From the NCBI GenBank assembly GCA_964531095.1, contig CAZHED010000034.1, forward strand, positions 1 through 64,000: a DNA stretch of 64,000 nucleotides, given 5' to 3'. Numbering within the stretch: position 1 is the stretch's first letter; each line of letters begins with the position of its first letter. Source of the stretch: Palsa-1150 sp964531095 (lineage in GTDB: Bacteria; Myxococcota_A; Polyangia; Polyangiales; Polyangiaceae). The position numbers and the translations under genes were made by a program. Below, piece after piece: positions 44,292 through 53,065 of the stretch. Under the pieces are notes generated by a model. It did not search any database. It was not told the DNA's origin and saw only the letters and a program-made list of their open reading frames with translations.

Positions 44292-44902
44292 GGGTAGCCC
44301 TGCAGGCGCGTCGCCCTCGCTGCAAGCTTGGCCCTGGCCTTGTGTATTCTCGCCCAGACCGTGTTGAGAGGAACGTTTTGAAGCCGAGCGATCTCCTCCC
44401 CACTGTAGCCCTCGATTTCGAACAGGACGAAGGCCACTCGCTGATGCTCCGGTAGCTTTGTCAAGAGACGGCCGAGTATTTCGACGTTCTGCTTGTTGCG
44501 CAACAGCGCTTCGGGCCCGGCCGACGGGCTGACGATTGAGTCTTCGATTGGCGAATTGCCGAGAAACAGGCGAAACCATCGAAGTCGCCGAAAGTCGCGA
44601 ACGCGATGCCGCGTGATTTGGAAGAGCCATCCGCTGAGGTTGTTCCCGTCGAACTCGGGAAGACGGCGATGAACGATGAGAAAGACGTCCTGCAGCAAGT
44701 CCTCCCGCTCTGCGTCTGGAGCGCCGAGTGCCCGAATCCACCGGCCCACTTCATCGAAGAACCTTCGGTAAATCTCATCGAAACGCACGGCCAGAGCGAG
44801 GTCGGAGCCCACCGGCCCCTGCCACTTCTCGGCAATCGCTTCGCCGTCTTTCCGGTAAAACGGCGGTGTGGGCGGAACATGCCGCGGAATGCGCGGTTGC
44901 AC
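44288..44902 (-). CDS. ECF-type sigma-70 factor
   Basis: 204 residues from a GTG with GGAG six bases upstream. Region 2 spans about 40-105 (FDEIYRRFFDEVGRWIRAL, AEREDLLQDVFLIVHRRLP, LSGWLFQITRHRVRDFRR); region 4 spans 140-195 (LLTKLPEHQRVAFVLFEIE, YSGEEIARLQNVPLNTVWAR). It lacks regions 1 and 3, as ECF sigmas do. No anti-sigma gene is adjacent. It is divergent from the DUF1552 operon across 412 bp and is the obvious candidate regulator of it. Confidence 0.93.
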   Translation of the reverse strand: MQPRIPRHVPPTPPFYRKDGEAIAEKWQGPVGSDLALAVRFDEIYRRFFDEVGRWIRALGAPDAEREDLLQDVFLIVHRRLPEFDGNNLSGWLFQITRHRVRDFRRLRWFRLFLGNSPIEDSIVSPSAGPEALLRNKQNVEILGRLLTKLPEHQRVAFVLFEIEGYSGEEIARLQNVPLNTVWARIHKARAKLAARATRLQGYP

Positions 44903-45131
44903 GGCTCCAATCTAGCGCCCTGGACGCAGAATGTATCACTCTGGACATTTACAGGTTGAGTTTGAGGGCGAGAGCAAAAATTCAGCGACGTGCAATGAGC
45001 ATCGCGCGTCCTCTGACCGGCGACGCCAGGCGCCGCTGGACGAGCGCTAGGCTCGCAGAGTTTGTCCTGGCGGCTGCACCTGTCGCCCACTGGTGATCCC
45101 CCCCGCTTCGGATCACGACAGGATGGCGCTC

Positions 45132-45143
45132 ATTCGGGTGAGG
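45132..45143 (+). promoter_or_regulatory. Second shared word, DUF1552 locus
   Basis: ATTCGGGTGAGG. The same 12-mer occurs at 51197-51208 on the minus strand, 34 bp before the SGNH esterase start, in the same orientation relative to its gene. Confidence 0.3.
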
Positions 45144-45157
45144 CAATAACTTTGTGA

Positions 45158-45170
45158 TCGCATCGGACAC
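45158..45170 (+). promoter_or_regulatory. Shared upstream word before DUF1552 gene 2
   Basis: TCGCATCGGACAC, 144 bp before the ATG and 14 bp after the ATTCGGGTGAGG word. It is identical to the site before DUF1552 gene 1. Confidence 0.4.
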
Positions 45171-45314
45171 CGCCCGCCAAAGTCAGCCGCCACATTGCCC
45201 GGTCAAACGCATGTTCCCTGTTCCGTCCATCGATTGGGGCAAGTTCGGATCGTCGGGACCCCTTTCCATACCAGAGACACCGGTGCACCGGCGTGACTCT
45301 GGTCGGAGGATCCG

Positions 45315-46748
45315 ATGGCGAGCTCAGAGTGGTCCAGAAGGCGTTTCATCAAGACGGCCGGCGTGTCGGTCACGCTGCCGATGCTGCCATCCCTGATGTG
45401 GTCGAAGCGGGCCGGTGCGGCCGCGACGTGTACCCCAGTCCAGCGATTGGTGACGTACATGTTTCCGAACGGGCACCACCTGGTGGAGCATATCCCAGCA
45501 ACAACGGGCGTTGGGGCGGCGTGGACGCTTCCGAACATGCTGGTGCCTATGCAGGCCAACAAGCCCGACCTGCTCTTTGTCAGCGGTCTCGAGAACCAGC
45601 AACGCCGGCGTGAGCTTGGCGATCACTCGATCGGCTGCGGCTCGCTCTTCACGGCGCGCAAGCCCACCAAGCTGCAGCAGATCACCAACTCGTCGGTGGA
45701 CCAGATCGTGGCCGACCAGATTGGCTCCTGCACGACGCTTCCGTCGATGCAGCTCGGCACGCACAACATCGCCGGGGCTGACCAGTTCGGCACGTATTAC
45801 ACGAGGAACATCTCGTGGCGCGGTCTCTCGGTGAAGAACGCTGACGGCACGATGTCGTTTCCACAGGGCGCCGCCACTCCGCTCGGAAAGACCATCGATC
45901 CGTTGCTGGCGTTCAATTCCATGTTCCAGGGCTACAGCCCGGGTGCGAGCACGGCCAGTGCTACGACGCGGCTCGCTTTGAGGCAGAGCGTGCTTGACGC
46001 GGTGGTCCCGCACGGGACGGCCCTTCGCGCGCAGCTGAATCCGGCCGACCAGGTCAAGCTCGACGAGCTCCTCACGGGCATCCGTCAACTGGAGACCGAA
46101 CTCCAGACGCAGGCAGCCCACCCCGTGAGCTGCACGCCGCCGGCCATGCCGGGCACGACCCTCGGCACCGACAATAGCCAGTTCCCCCAGTTCCTGGCCT
46201 ACATGCACACGCTGATGACGCTTGCGCTGCAGTGCGACATTACGCGCGTCATCTCGTTCATGATGGGTGACGCCCAGAATCAGCGAGACCTCTCGTTCAT
46301 CTCGGGCATCGCGGCGCTCGGCGGTGAGGCGACCGACCACACGATCTCCCACAACATGGACGCGGGAGAGCGGCTCGTGAAGTACCGGCTCGCCGTCCTC
46401 TGGAAGATGACTCAAATCGCCAGCTTCTTGACGATGCTGAAAACGACCATGGATGTGAACGGGCAGCCGCTCCTGGCCAATACGCTCGTCCTCATCAGCA
46501 GCGACCTGTCCGACGGCAACGCGCACAACCACGACGACTATCCGATGCTCGTGGCCGGTCAGCTGGGTGGGCTCGTCGCAACCGACCGTCACGTGCGGTA
46601 CACGCCCGACCCGAACAAGATTTACACGAACGACAAGACGTTCGGCGACTTCTACATCACGCTCCTCAGCCTGTATGGCGTGAAAGTGACCGCATTCGGC
46701 GATGACGGAAAGGACGCGATCACATGGAATCTCGCATCATCAACCTGA
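45315..46748 (+). CDS. DUF1552 protein, Tat-exported (copy 2)
   Basis: 477 residues with an excellent site (CGGAGG) before the ATG. A twin-arginine signal (SRRRFIKTAG, residues 7-16) leads into a hydrophobic stretch, so folded export is expected. Family segments: QRLVTYMFPNGHHLVEHI, LPNMLVPMQANKPDLLFVSG, HSIGCGSLFTARKP, then ISHNMDAGERLVKYRLAVLW and LVLISSDLSDGNAHNHDDYP, which resembles the metal-binding C-terminus of DUF1501-type sulfatase-fold proteins. It precedes the DUF1592 gene by 58 bp; the two families frequently co-occur. Function unknown. Confidence 0.92.
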   Translation: MASSEWSRRRFIKTAGVSVTLPMLPSLMWSKRAGAAATCTPVQRLVTYMFPNGHHLVEHIPATTGVGAAWTLPNMLVPMQANKPDLLFVSGLENQQRRRELGDHSIGCGSLFTARKPTKLQQITNSSVDQIVADQIGSCTTLPSMQLGTHNIAGADQFGTYYTRNISWRGLSVKNADGTMSFPQGAATPLGKTIDPLLAFNSMFQGYSPGASTASATTRLALRQSVLDAVVPHGTALRAQLNPADQVKLDELLTGIRQLETELQTQAAHPVSCTPPAMPGTTLGTDNSQFPQFLAYMHTLMTLALQCDITRVISFMMGDAQNQRDLSFISGIAALGGEATDHTISHNMDAGERLVKYRLAVLWKMTQIASFLTMLKTTMDVNGQPLLANTLVLISSDLSDGNAHNHDDYPMLVAGQLGGLVATDRHVRYTPDPNKIYTNDKTFGDFYITLLSLYGVKVTAFGDDGKDAITWNLASST

Positions 46749-46806
46749 GGACCGTGCATCACGCAAATGGGACGGCTTCTAGCGACGACGGAAAGGGTGC
46801 GATCCA

Positions 46807-48582
46807 ATGGAATCGCTAAGAACGATGAAGGCGGCCGCGTGCGTGACACTGTTCGTCGCGCTCTCCTGCACCGGCAAGATCGGCGAGGTCGGCAAGGGCA
46901 CGGGGGTAGCTGGCAAGGGTGCCGTGGCGACAGGCACTTCCGGCAGCGGGGCGGGTAGTGCGCCTGGCGGTGGCGCCGGCACACCGACCGCGACCGGCGG
47001 CGGCGGGGGTGCCGCCGCGAGCGGGTCCGGCCTGGGCAACGCCCCAGTGCCTGCGCAGGCGCCAACCAACCCGGGAACCGTCGTTCTCCGGCGGTTGAAC
47101 GCGGTCGAATACGACAATACGGTGCGCGACCTCCTCGGGACGACGCTCACACCGGGCACGGCCTTCCCGGGCGACGACCTCGGCGCGCAGTTTACCACCG
47201 TTGGCTCGGCGTTGAGCCTCTCTCCAACGTACGTCAAGGCGTACGCAGACGCGGCCTCGGCCCTCATCGAGGAACTGTTCGCGGCCCCGGCGGCCCGGCA
47301 GCAGACGGTGCTCACGTGCCCCGTGGCGACCGGCGGCGATGCCTGCGCACGAACGATCGTGACGGCGTTCGCGGGCAAGGCGTTCCGCCGGCCGGCGACG
47401 TCGACGGAAATCGACGCGCTCATGACGCCGGTGGCAACGGCCAAGACGTTGATGGGGGCAACCGCGACCGATGGACTGAAAGCCGCGCTCGAAGCGGTGC
47501 TGGTCTCGCCGTATTTCTTGTTCAAGCCCGAGATTGATCCGGCTACCCCCGGACCGCATCCGCTAGCCCCGTACGAGCTCGCGACTCGGTTGTCCTATGC
47601 CATTTGGGCGTCGACGCCGGACGCAACGCTCCTGGCGGCGGCCGCGGCCAATCAGCTGTCGACCGACGCCCAGGTATCAGCGCAAGTCACTCGCATGCTC
47701 GCCGATCCCCGCGCCGAGACGCTGCTCGATCAGTTTGCGGGCGACTGGCTGGATTTCTCGAGTGTCGAGTCGGCGGCGCCCGACCCCGGCGTGTTCCCCA
47801 ACTTCAGTCCCGCCGTGGCGCACTCGATGCGCCTAGAGGCTCGAAGTTTCATCCGAGACTTCTTCTCGTCGAACAAGCCGGTCACCGCGATGTTCAACTC
47901 GGGCTTCACGTACATCGACGCGAACCTGGCGAAGCAATACGGCTTGCCGGCCACCGCGGGAACCCCGGGTCCCGATGGGCTCTGGCGCGTGGACACGACC
48001 AGCTCGCAACGCGTCGGTCTCCTTACCCTGGGATCGATTCTCACCACGACCTCCGAGCCGACCCGCACCTCGCCGGTAAGGCGCGGAGACTTCATTTACG
48101 AGAGGCTGCTCTGCGGAACGATTGGATCCCCGCCGGCCAACGTCGGAGCGCTCACCCCGCCGACGGGGGCCATGACGGGCCGGCAGGCGCTCGAAGCGCA
48201 TGCCAGCAATCCTGCGTGCTCCGGTTGTCACTCGATCATGGACCCACTGGGATTCGGCCTCGAGAACTACGACGCCATTGGGGACTACCGAACGATGGAC
48301 GGGGCCTCGGTGGTCGACTCGACCGGTACCCTCACAAACGGGATGATGTTCAGTGGCGCGCGCGAGCTGTCCACGGCTCTGGCCACCGATCCTCGATTCG
48401 TTCCCTGCATGACCCAGTCGTTCATGACCTATTCGATCGGCCGTCTGATGAATCAGGTCGACGACGTCAGTTGGGCAAACTACCTCGCCCACGAGGCCGT
48501 CGCCGCGAATGGAAGCCTCGGCAGCTTGGTGAACAGCGTCCTCCTGAGCCCCGCCTTCCGCACCCGCCAAGCCCCGATGTGA
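46807..48582 (+). CDS. DUF1587/DUF1592/DUF1588/DUF1585 protein with c-type haem motif
   Basis: 591 residues from ATG 46807, or 585 from ATG 46825 (MKAAACVTLFVALSC), which makes a better lipoprotein signal. A Gly/Ala/Thr-rich linker of about 60 residues follows. Domains in order: DUF1587 (LRRLNAVEYDNTVRDLLG), DUF1595-like (ACARTIVTAFAGKAFRRPAT), DUF1592 (LAPYELATRLSYAIWASTPD through LDFSSVES), DUF1588 with a CxxCH haem site (Cys471, Cys474, His475), and DUF1585 (MTYSIGRLM). These multi-domain proteins are haem-containing envelope proteins of unknown activity, possibly redox enzymes acting on polysaccharide. The region around its ATG is a partial duplicate of the end of the DUF1552 gene. Confidence 0.9.
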   Translation: MESLRTMKAAACVTLFVALSCTGKIGEVGKGTGVAGKGAVATGTSGSGAGSAPGGGAGTPTATGGGGGAAASGSGLGNAPVPAQAPTNPGTVVLRRLNAVEYDNTVRDLLGTTLTPGTAFPGDDLGAQFTTVGSALSLSPTYVKAYADAASALIEELFAAPAARQQTVLTCPVATGGDACARTIVTAFAGKAFRRPATSTEIDALMTPVATAKTLMGATATDGLKAALEAVLVSPYFLFKPEIDPATPGPHPLAPYELATRLSYAIWASTPDATLLAAAAANQLSTDAQVSAQVTRMLADPRAETLLDQFAGDWLDFSSVESAAPDPGVFPNFSPAVAHSMRLEARSFIRDFFSSNKPVTAMFNSGFTYIDANLAKQYGLPATAGTPGPDGLWRVDTTSSQRVGLLTLGSILTTTSEPTRTSPVRRGDFIYERLLCGTIGSPPANVGALTPPTGAMTGRQALEAHASNPACSGCHSIMDPLGFGLENYDAIGDYRTMDGASVVDSTGTLTNGMMFSGARELSTALATDPRFVPCMTQSFMTYSIGRLMNQVDDVSWANYLAHEAVAANGSLGSLVNSVLLSPAFRTRQAPM

Positions 48583-48637
48583 GAGCGAGCGTCCTCGGCG
48601 CGCGAATCGTCGTCGAGAGCGTCCCGAAGGATCGAAC

Positions 48638-49864
48638 ATGAGAAGCCCGCGCGGAGGATGGTTGGTACTGGCGGGGGCGCTTGTTGCATGTGGCGGCACG
48701 GGCTCCGGCCAGGGGGAGCCGGCCGGATCGGGCGCACCGACGAGCGGTAGCTCGGGGGGGGGTGTTGTTGCCGGGAGCGGCGTGAACTCTGAAGGGGGTG
48801 GGGGAACGGGGGGCGCTGCCGCATCGTCATCGAGCTCGAGCGGAGGGTTGTCTGGCTCGACTTCGTCGAGCTCCTCCAGCGGTGGCGCGGGGGGTGTGCC
48901 GGCCGGCTCGAGCAGCGGCTCGGGCGGGGGGGCGGTGCAAACCGCAGACGCTGGAGCTGGGCCAGTTGTGAGGGATGGGGGTGGGCCGGTTGCCGGTGAG
49001 GGCGGGCCGGGCACGGCGGCTCCGTGGGACTCGGGTAGCCCGACCGATACGGATCCTGGCACCGATGGAGACGGCGAGTACAACATATTGCCGCCGTACA
49101 ACAACCAGCCTCCCGGGCTGACACGTCAACCGGGTGTTCCCGTCGGAACGTTGACCGCGTCCGTGAACTTTCCGAGTGCCGTCTACAATGGCACGATGTT
49201 CTCGTATCGACTGTACGTTCCGGCGCAGTACAACAAGGCGGTACCGGCCGCGTTGATGGTCACGCAGGACGGCCGGCAGTGGATCGATCGCTTCAGCGTA
49301 ATCTACGACAACCTGATCGCGGCGGGCAAAGCGCCGATCACGATCGCGGTGTTCGTCCCCGCGAGCACCCCCGCGATGCGCTCCCAAGAATACGACACGG
49401 TCGACGACACGTATTCGAAATTCGTAATGCAAGACCTTTTGCCGCTCGTCAAGGCGAACTACAACATTACGGACGACCCAGCGGGGCGCGCCACCTCCGG
49501 TAACAGCTCGGGAGGGATTGCGGCCTTTTCCATTGCTTGGTTCAGGCCTGATGCATTTCACAGAGTCCTCACGAGCAGTGGCACGTTCGTGAACATCGGC
49601 GGCAAGGGGGGGGACAAGTATCCCGCGATGATTGCCGCCGCGCCGATGACCCCGATTCGGGCCTATTTCTCATCGAGCTTGGGGGACATGCCCGGCTGGC
49701 TCGACGCGAACCGCGCAATGGCAAACGCTCTCAAGGCCAAAGGAAACCACTACCGCTTCATCTGGGGTGACGCGAGCATTGGGCACGGCGGGGGGGCCAT
49801 GCTGAACGGCGACTTGCCGTATGCGATGGAATGGTTGTGGCGGGGGTACGTGCAGCCGAAGTGA
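48638..49864 (+). CDS. Secreted lipoprotein esterase (esterase D/CE1-like)
   Basis: 408 residues. Signal peptide and lipobox LVAC (Cys18), then a Gly/Ser/Ala linker of about 120 residues, then an alpha/beta-hydrolase fold similar to enterochelin and feruloyl esterases: FSYRLYVPAQYNKAVPAALM, the nucleophile elbow GNSSGG with Ser290, and a late GDASIGHGGGAM that supplies a histidine. It probably hydrolyses acyl or feruloyl esters outside the cell. AAGGA precedes the ATG. It is 55 bp downstream of the DUF1592 gene, most likely in the same operon. Confidence 0.85.
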   Translation: MRSPRGGWLVLAGALVACGGTGSGQGEPAGSGAPTSGSSGGGVVAGSGVNSEGGGGTGGAAASSSSSSGGLSGSTSSSSSSGGAGGVPAGSSSGSGGGAVQTADAGAGPVVRDGGGPVAGEGGPGTAAPWDSGSPTDTDPGTDGDGEYNILPPYNNQPPGLTRQPGVPVGTLTASVNFPSAVYNGTMFSYRLYVPAQYNKAVPAALMVTQDGRQWIDRFSVIYDNLIAAGKAPITIAVFVPASTPAMRSQEYDTVDDTYSKFVMQDLLPLVKANYNITDDPAGRATSGNSSGGIAAFSIAWFRPDAFHRVLTSSGTFVNIGGKGGDKYPAMIAAAPMTPIRAYFSSSLGDMPGWLDANRAMANALKAKGNHYRFIWGDASIGHGGGAMLNGDLPYAMEWLWRGYVQPK

Positions 49865-49974
49865 TGTCGAACGCGCGACGGCAGCCGCCAGCCGCGCGAC
49901 AATTCGGCGGAGCGGCCCGAAAAGGGACCTTCTTGCGCGCCGAACTGGCTCGGGCGTGGCGCCGTTGGGCGGGG

Positions 49975-51162
49975 CTACTTGAGGTAGGCGGCGAGGCCGA
50001 TGTTTTGGTCGCGCAGTGCCTGGGCCACGACTCCCGCGACCTTGATGGCGCCAGCCGCCTCGAAATGCGTGTGGTCGTTGCAGAAGAACAAGCCCACCGC
50101 ACTGGTCGTGGACGTGAAGTCGAGAGCGTTGGGGCACAGGCCGAGGCTCGTATAGAGCGCAGCCGACAGCTGAGTCAGGTCGATGACCGGGACGTTGTTG
50201 GCTGCGGCCGCGGCCTTCGTCTCGGGCCCGAATCCACGGTTGGCAGTCACCGTGGCGCCGGTGCACTGCATGTAGCTGGTCGAAGTCAGGAAAATCGGCT
50301 GCGCGCCTCGGGTTTTCGCAGCCTGCGCCATCGTTCCCAGATACGTCTGGAAGAGGGCGGTGCCGACGTGACGATTGCAGGTGGGGTCCCCGTCGTTGAT
50401 CCCGAACTCGATGAAGAGATAATCGCCCGGTTTCATCCCGTTCGTCGGGTCGAGCATGGCTTGCCAGCGCGCCGAGTAGGTCATCGGACTAATGGCGCAC
50501 TCTCCGTTGGCCCCCATCGTCGTCTGCACGTTGGGATCGTAGAGCCAAGTTTGAATGCTACGGCCGCCAGCCGCGCTGTTCACGACGGTGGCATTCGCGG
50601 TGAAGTAAGGTTGAAACTGGCTTCCCCAGCCGCACGGGCAAGCCGTCGTGCACGGCTGCATCGTCGAATCTCCTGCGAGCCAAACGGTGATCTTCTTCGA
50701 TGGATCGGCCGGGATGCTGGGGACTCCAGCGTCGGGGTTGGCTACTGCGCCGGCATCGCCACTCGGACGCAGACCGGCGTCGTGAGCACCGCCGGCGCCG
50801 CTACCGCCCCCCGCGTCGATTCCCACGGTCGCTCCGGAGCCGCCGGTCCCGCCAGAGCTCGAGCTGCTCCCGGCCCCGGAGCTTCCGGAGCCGCCGCCGC
50901 TGCTGCCGCTGGAGCTACCGGTTGCTGTCATGGTGCCGACTGCAGCCCCGCTGCTGCTGCCGCCGGTGCTGCTGCCGGTGGACGCCGCAGTCGTGTCGCT
51001 TCCACTGGAGCTGCCGCCATTGGGTTCACCGACGACCGCGGCGCCGCCGTCTCCGCTCCCCGTTCCACGCACACTTCCCGCACTGCAAGCGACGGAGGTT
51101 GCAAACCCAGGGAGCAGAAGGGCTCGCAAGAGGTGTTCTTGCCATTTGATGTTTTCGCTCAT
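49975..51162 (-). CDS. Secreted SGNH hydrolase, rhamnogalacturonan acetylesterase-like
   Basis: 395 residues. Lipobox SVACSAG with Cys26, a Gly/Ser linker to about residue 150, then an SGNH domain. Block I WLAGDST with Ser166, block II NSAAGGRS, block III FGINDGD, and block V FCNDHTHF with the Asp-x-x-His dyad. This set matches CE12 rhamnogalacturonan acetylesterases, which remove acetyl groups from pectic or microbial polysaccharide. GGAG precedes the ATG. It is convergent with the other esterase and shares its linker style. Confidence 0.87.
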   Translation of the reverse strand: MSENIKWQEHLLRALLLPGFATSVACSAGSVRGTGSGDGGAAVVGEPNGGSSSGSDTTAASTGSSTGGSSSGAAVGTMTATGSSSGSSGGGSGSSGAGSSSSSGGTGGSGATVGIDAGGGSGAGGAHDAGLRPSGDAGAVANPDAGVPSIPADPSKKITVWLAGDSTMQPCTTACPCGWGSQFQPYFTANATVVNSAAGGRSIQTWLYDPNVQTTMGANGECAISPMTYSARWQAMLDPTNGMKPGDYLFIEFGINDGDPTCNRHVGTALFQTYLGTMAQAAKTRGAQPIFLTSTSYMQCTGATVTANRGFGPETKAAAAANNVPVIDLTQLSAALYTSLGLCPNALDFTSTTSAVGLFFCNDHTHFEAAGAIKVAGVVAQALRDQNIGLAAYLK

Positions 51163-51369
51163 CTTCGCTCCGTGGAAACCGAATGCACCTTCGTCCCCTC
51201 ACCCGAATCCTACATAACACGGCATCGAATGGTTCGCTCGCCGACCAATGGGCCAATCGGCGCGATCGTCCGTTGACGTTGTATATTGAAAGCACGGGCG
51301 CCTTGAGCGGTGTCCCGATAGACCAGTGGCGCGCCGCATCGGACACTCACTGGGATGCGCGAAGGGGAA
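51163..51369. other. SGNH esterase upstream region
   Basis: 207 bp containing the 12-mer ATTCGGGTGAGG on the minus strand (51197-51208) and CGCATCGGACAC on the plus strand (51335-51346). The latter pairs imperfectly with GTGTCCCGAT (51311-51320) as an inverted repeat. This should hold the esterase promoter. Confidence 0.5.
51335..51346 (+). promoter_or_regulatory. Shared word near SGNH esterase
   Basis: CGCATCGGACAC, matching 12 of 13 bases of the DUF1552 upstream sites, but facing away from the esterase, 172 bp from its start. Confidence 0.35.
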
Positions 51370-52302
51370 TCACGCGAAGTCGCGTCGATCGAACGCCAGG
51401 GCGCCGATGACGAGCAGTGCAGTCGCGTAAAAAACGGCGTGCAGCGCGGCGGTTCCGACGTAGGGCCACACCGAGACGTTGGCGACCTCGCCCAACAGGA
51501 GGGAGCGCGGAGGCACGTACGTGTGCAAGTTCGGAAAGACGCGCGCGAGCGCCCGTCCCCCGGCGGCGAACGCTTCGCCGAAGACCTTGCCTGGCAGGTG
51601 CGCGAGCGTGTCCGCGGACCTCCCGATGACGAAGACCATGGCCGTGAGCGCTGCGGTGAGGAACGGTGACGAAAATGAAGCAAAAAGCGTTGCGACCGCT
51701 GCGACAATCGCCACCTCGCACACCGCGAGCAGGGCCGACGCCAACACGAGCTGCCGCTCGTCGAACGCCGGTGCGGCCACCCACCAACATGCGAAGACCA
51801 ACGCGAGCGCCCACGGGATGGCCACGAATACCCGGGTGTAGCGCGCGCGCACGAGGAGCCCCGCCAGAGCTCCCAGGGCCACGAGCGAGATCCCTCCGAC
51901 CTTCCACGGCGCTTGCCCGACCTCCAGCGCGAGAAGTGCGAGGACGGCCGCCGCGTCGACCGCCACGAACACGAGCACCGTGAGCATCGCGCCGAGATAC
52001 TTGCCGACCAGGTATTCCCAGCGACGCATAGGGCGGGAGAGAATGGGGAAAATCGTCTTGTATTCGAGCTCGCGATGGAGCGACGTCGACCCCATCACGA
52101 TGGCCACGAGCACTCCGTAGAGCGACAGCGAAGCGGCGCCGAGGTCGGCCACGACGCGCGCCTCGTTGTGGAGAGAGAGGGAGGCGACGATGATCGAGTA
52201 GGCGCACGTCGCGAGCGCCACAGCGAACACTCCGAGGAGGATGCGCGCCCGCACCGCTTCCCGGTAGGTGTTCAAGGCTATCGCGAATACGCGGGCGGAC
52301 AC
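51370..52302 (-). CDS. ABC-2-type transporter permease
   Basis: 310 residues with about seven hydrophobic segments. The first 60 residues (RVFAIALNTYREAVRARIL, then AARVVADLGAASLSLYG-type sequence) and STSLHRELEYKTIFPILSRP with RWEYLVGKYLGA are typical of ABC-2 permeases. No ATPase gene lies beside it, so its partner must be encoded elsewhere. Its start lies seven bases after the SRPBCC-like gene stop. Confidence 0.88.
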   Translation of the reverse strand: MSARVFAIALNTYREAVRARILLGVFAVALATCAYSIIVASLSLHNEARVVADLGAASLSLYGVLVAIVMGSTSLHRELEYKTIFPILSRPMRRWEYLVGKYLGAMLTVLVFVAVDAAAVLALLALEVGQAPWKVGGISLVALGALAGLLVRARYTRVFVAIPWALALVFACWWVAAPAFDERQLVLASALLAVCEVAIVAAVATLFASFSSPFLTAALTAMVFVIGRSADTLAHLPGKVFGEAFAAGGRALARVFPNLHTYVPPRSLLLGEVANVSVWPYVGTAALHAVFYATALLVIGALAFDRRDFA

Positions 52303-52309
52303 GCGAAAT

Positions 52310-52948
52310 TCAATAGCCTACCGTCGCTCCCGTGACGAGCGGCCCTTCGTATGCGGCCGTCTTTCGTTCGAGAAGGGCGCCGCGAACACGCTCCGGAACA
52401 CTCAGCGCGAGGCCCCGCACGCGATCCTCGAAGAGGGTCCGCAGAAGGCCGTCCCCCATGTCGATCAATATCCCGTAGGTGACGAGCGTGCGCGCGCCGT
52501 CGATCGGATCCGAGCGAAAGAACCCCCATGCGTCTTCGATGTCGTGCGGCCGGGTCGGCACCAGCCAGAAACGCACGACGTTCCCGTCGCGGTGAACGCG
52601 GAGCGTGTAGCTCACTTGCACGACGGCTGACCCGTGGGTCACCTCGACGAACGAGTCGCCCGCTTCGGCGCCCACGTACCGCGCGCCTCGGGTCTTCGGC
52701 AGAAACCGCCGCCAGCCGCCGACGTCATCGAGCAGTGCGGCCAGCTCCGAGCTTTGCGCGTCGACGATCGCGTACGCCACGCCTCCGACGTATCTCCGCC
52801 CATCGCGCTCGAACGCCTGGGTGCGGGCGACCGAGCTGCCGCGCAAAAGAAGGTCTGCCTCGCCGCGTGACAACCCGTCCGGGCGGGCGACCCGACCCAC
52901 GAGCAGCCAAGCTGCGACCAGGGCCACAGCGATGCAGTGCCCGCGCAT
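52310..52948 (-). CDS. Exported SRPBCC/START-like protein
   Basis: 212 residues from ATG 52948. A hydrophobic start (CIAVALVAAWLLVGRVA) suggests a signal peptide or anchor. The remainder fits a START/SRPBCC helix-grip fold: YAIVDAQSSELAALLDDVGGW, RFLPKTRGARYVG, VVQVSYTLRVHRDGNVVRFW, GARTLVTYGILIDMGDGLLR. Such folds bind hydrophobic ligands. It is probably co-transcribed with the permease, hinting at lipid handling. Confidence 0.7.
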   Translation of the reverse strand: MRGHCIAVALVAAWLLVGRVARPDGLSRGEADLLLRGSSVARTQAFERDGRRYVGGVAYAIVDAQSSELAALLDDVGGWRRFLPKTRGARYVGAEAGDSFVEVTHGSAVVQVSYTLRVHRDGNVVRFWLVPTRPHDIEDAWGFFRSDPIDGARTLVTYGILIDMGDGLLRTLFEDRVRGLALSVPERVRGALLERKTAAYEGPLVTGATVGY

Positions 52949-53065
52949 GAGACCCCATGGTAGGAACGCCTCGAGAGGCGCGCAACCGGGCTCGGGACGC
53001 CCCGCGCGGAAACGAGCCCCGATGCGAGGGCTTCTCCCACCTTTCCCGAGGCCCCCGAGCACAAG

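Larger units (their letters stand above)
44903..45314. other. Long divergent regulatory region
   Basis: 412 bp between the ECF sigma gene and DUF1552 gene 2, clearly less GC-rich than the flanks. It contains ATTCGGGTGAGG (45132-45143) and TCGCATCGGACAC (45158-45170), both recurring near the SGNH esterase. CGGAGG sits just before the DUF1552 start. No gene or RNA is recognised. Confidence 0.6.

Noticed and set aside
44903..45314. Riboswitch or small RNA in the ECF-DUF1552 interval
   Set aside because: The region is less GC-rich and long, but I saw no conserved aptamer core or clear terminator hairpin.
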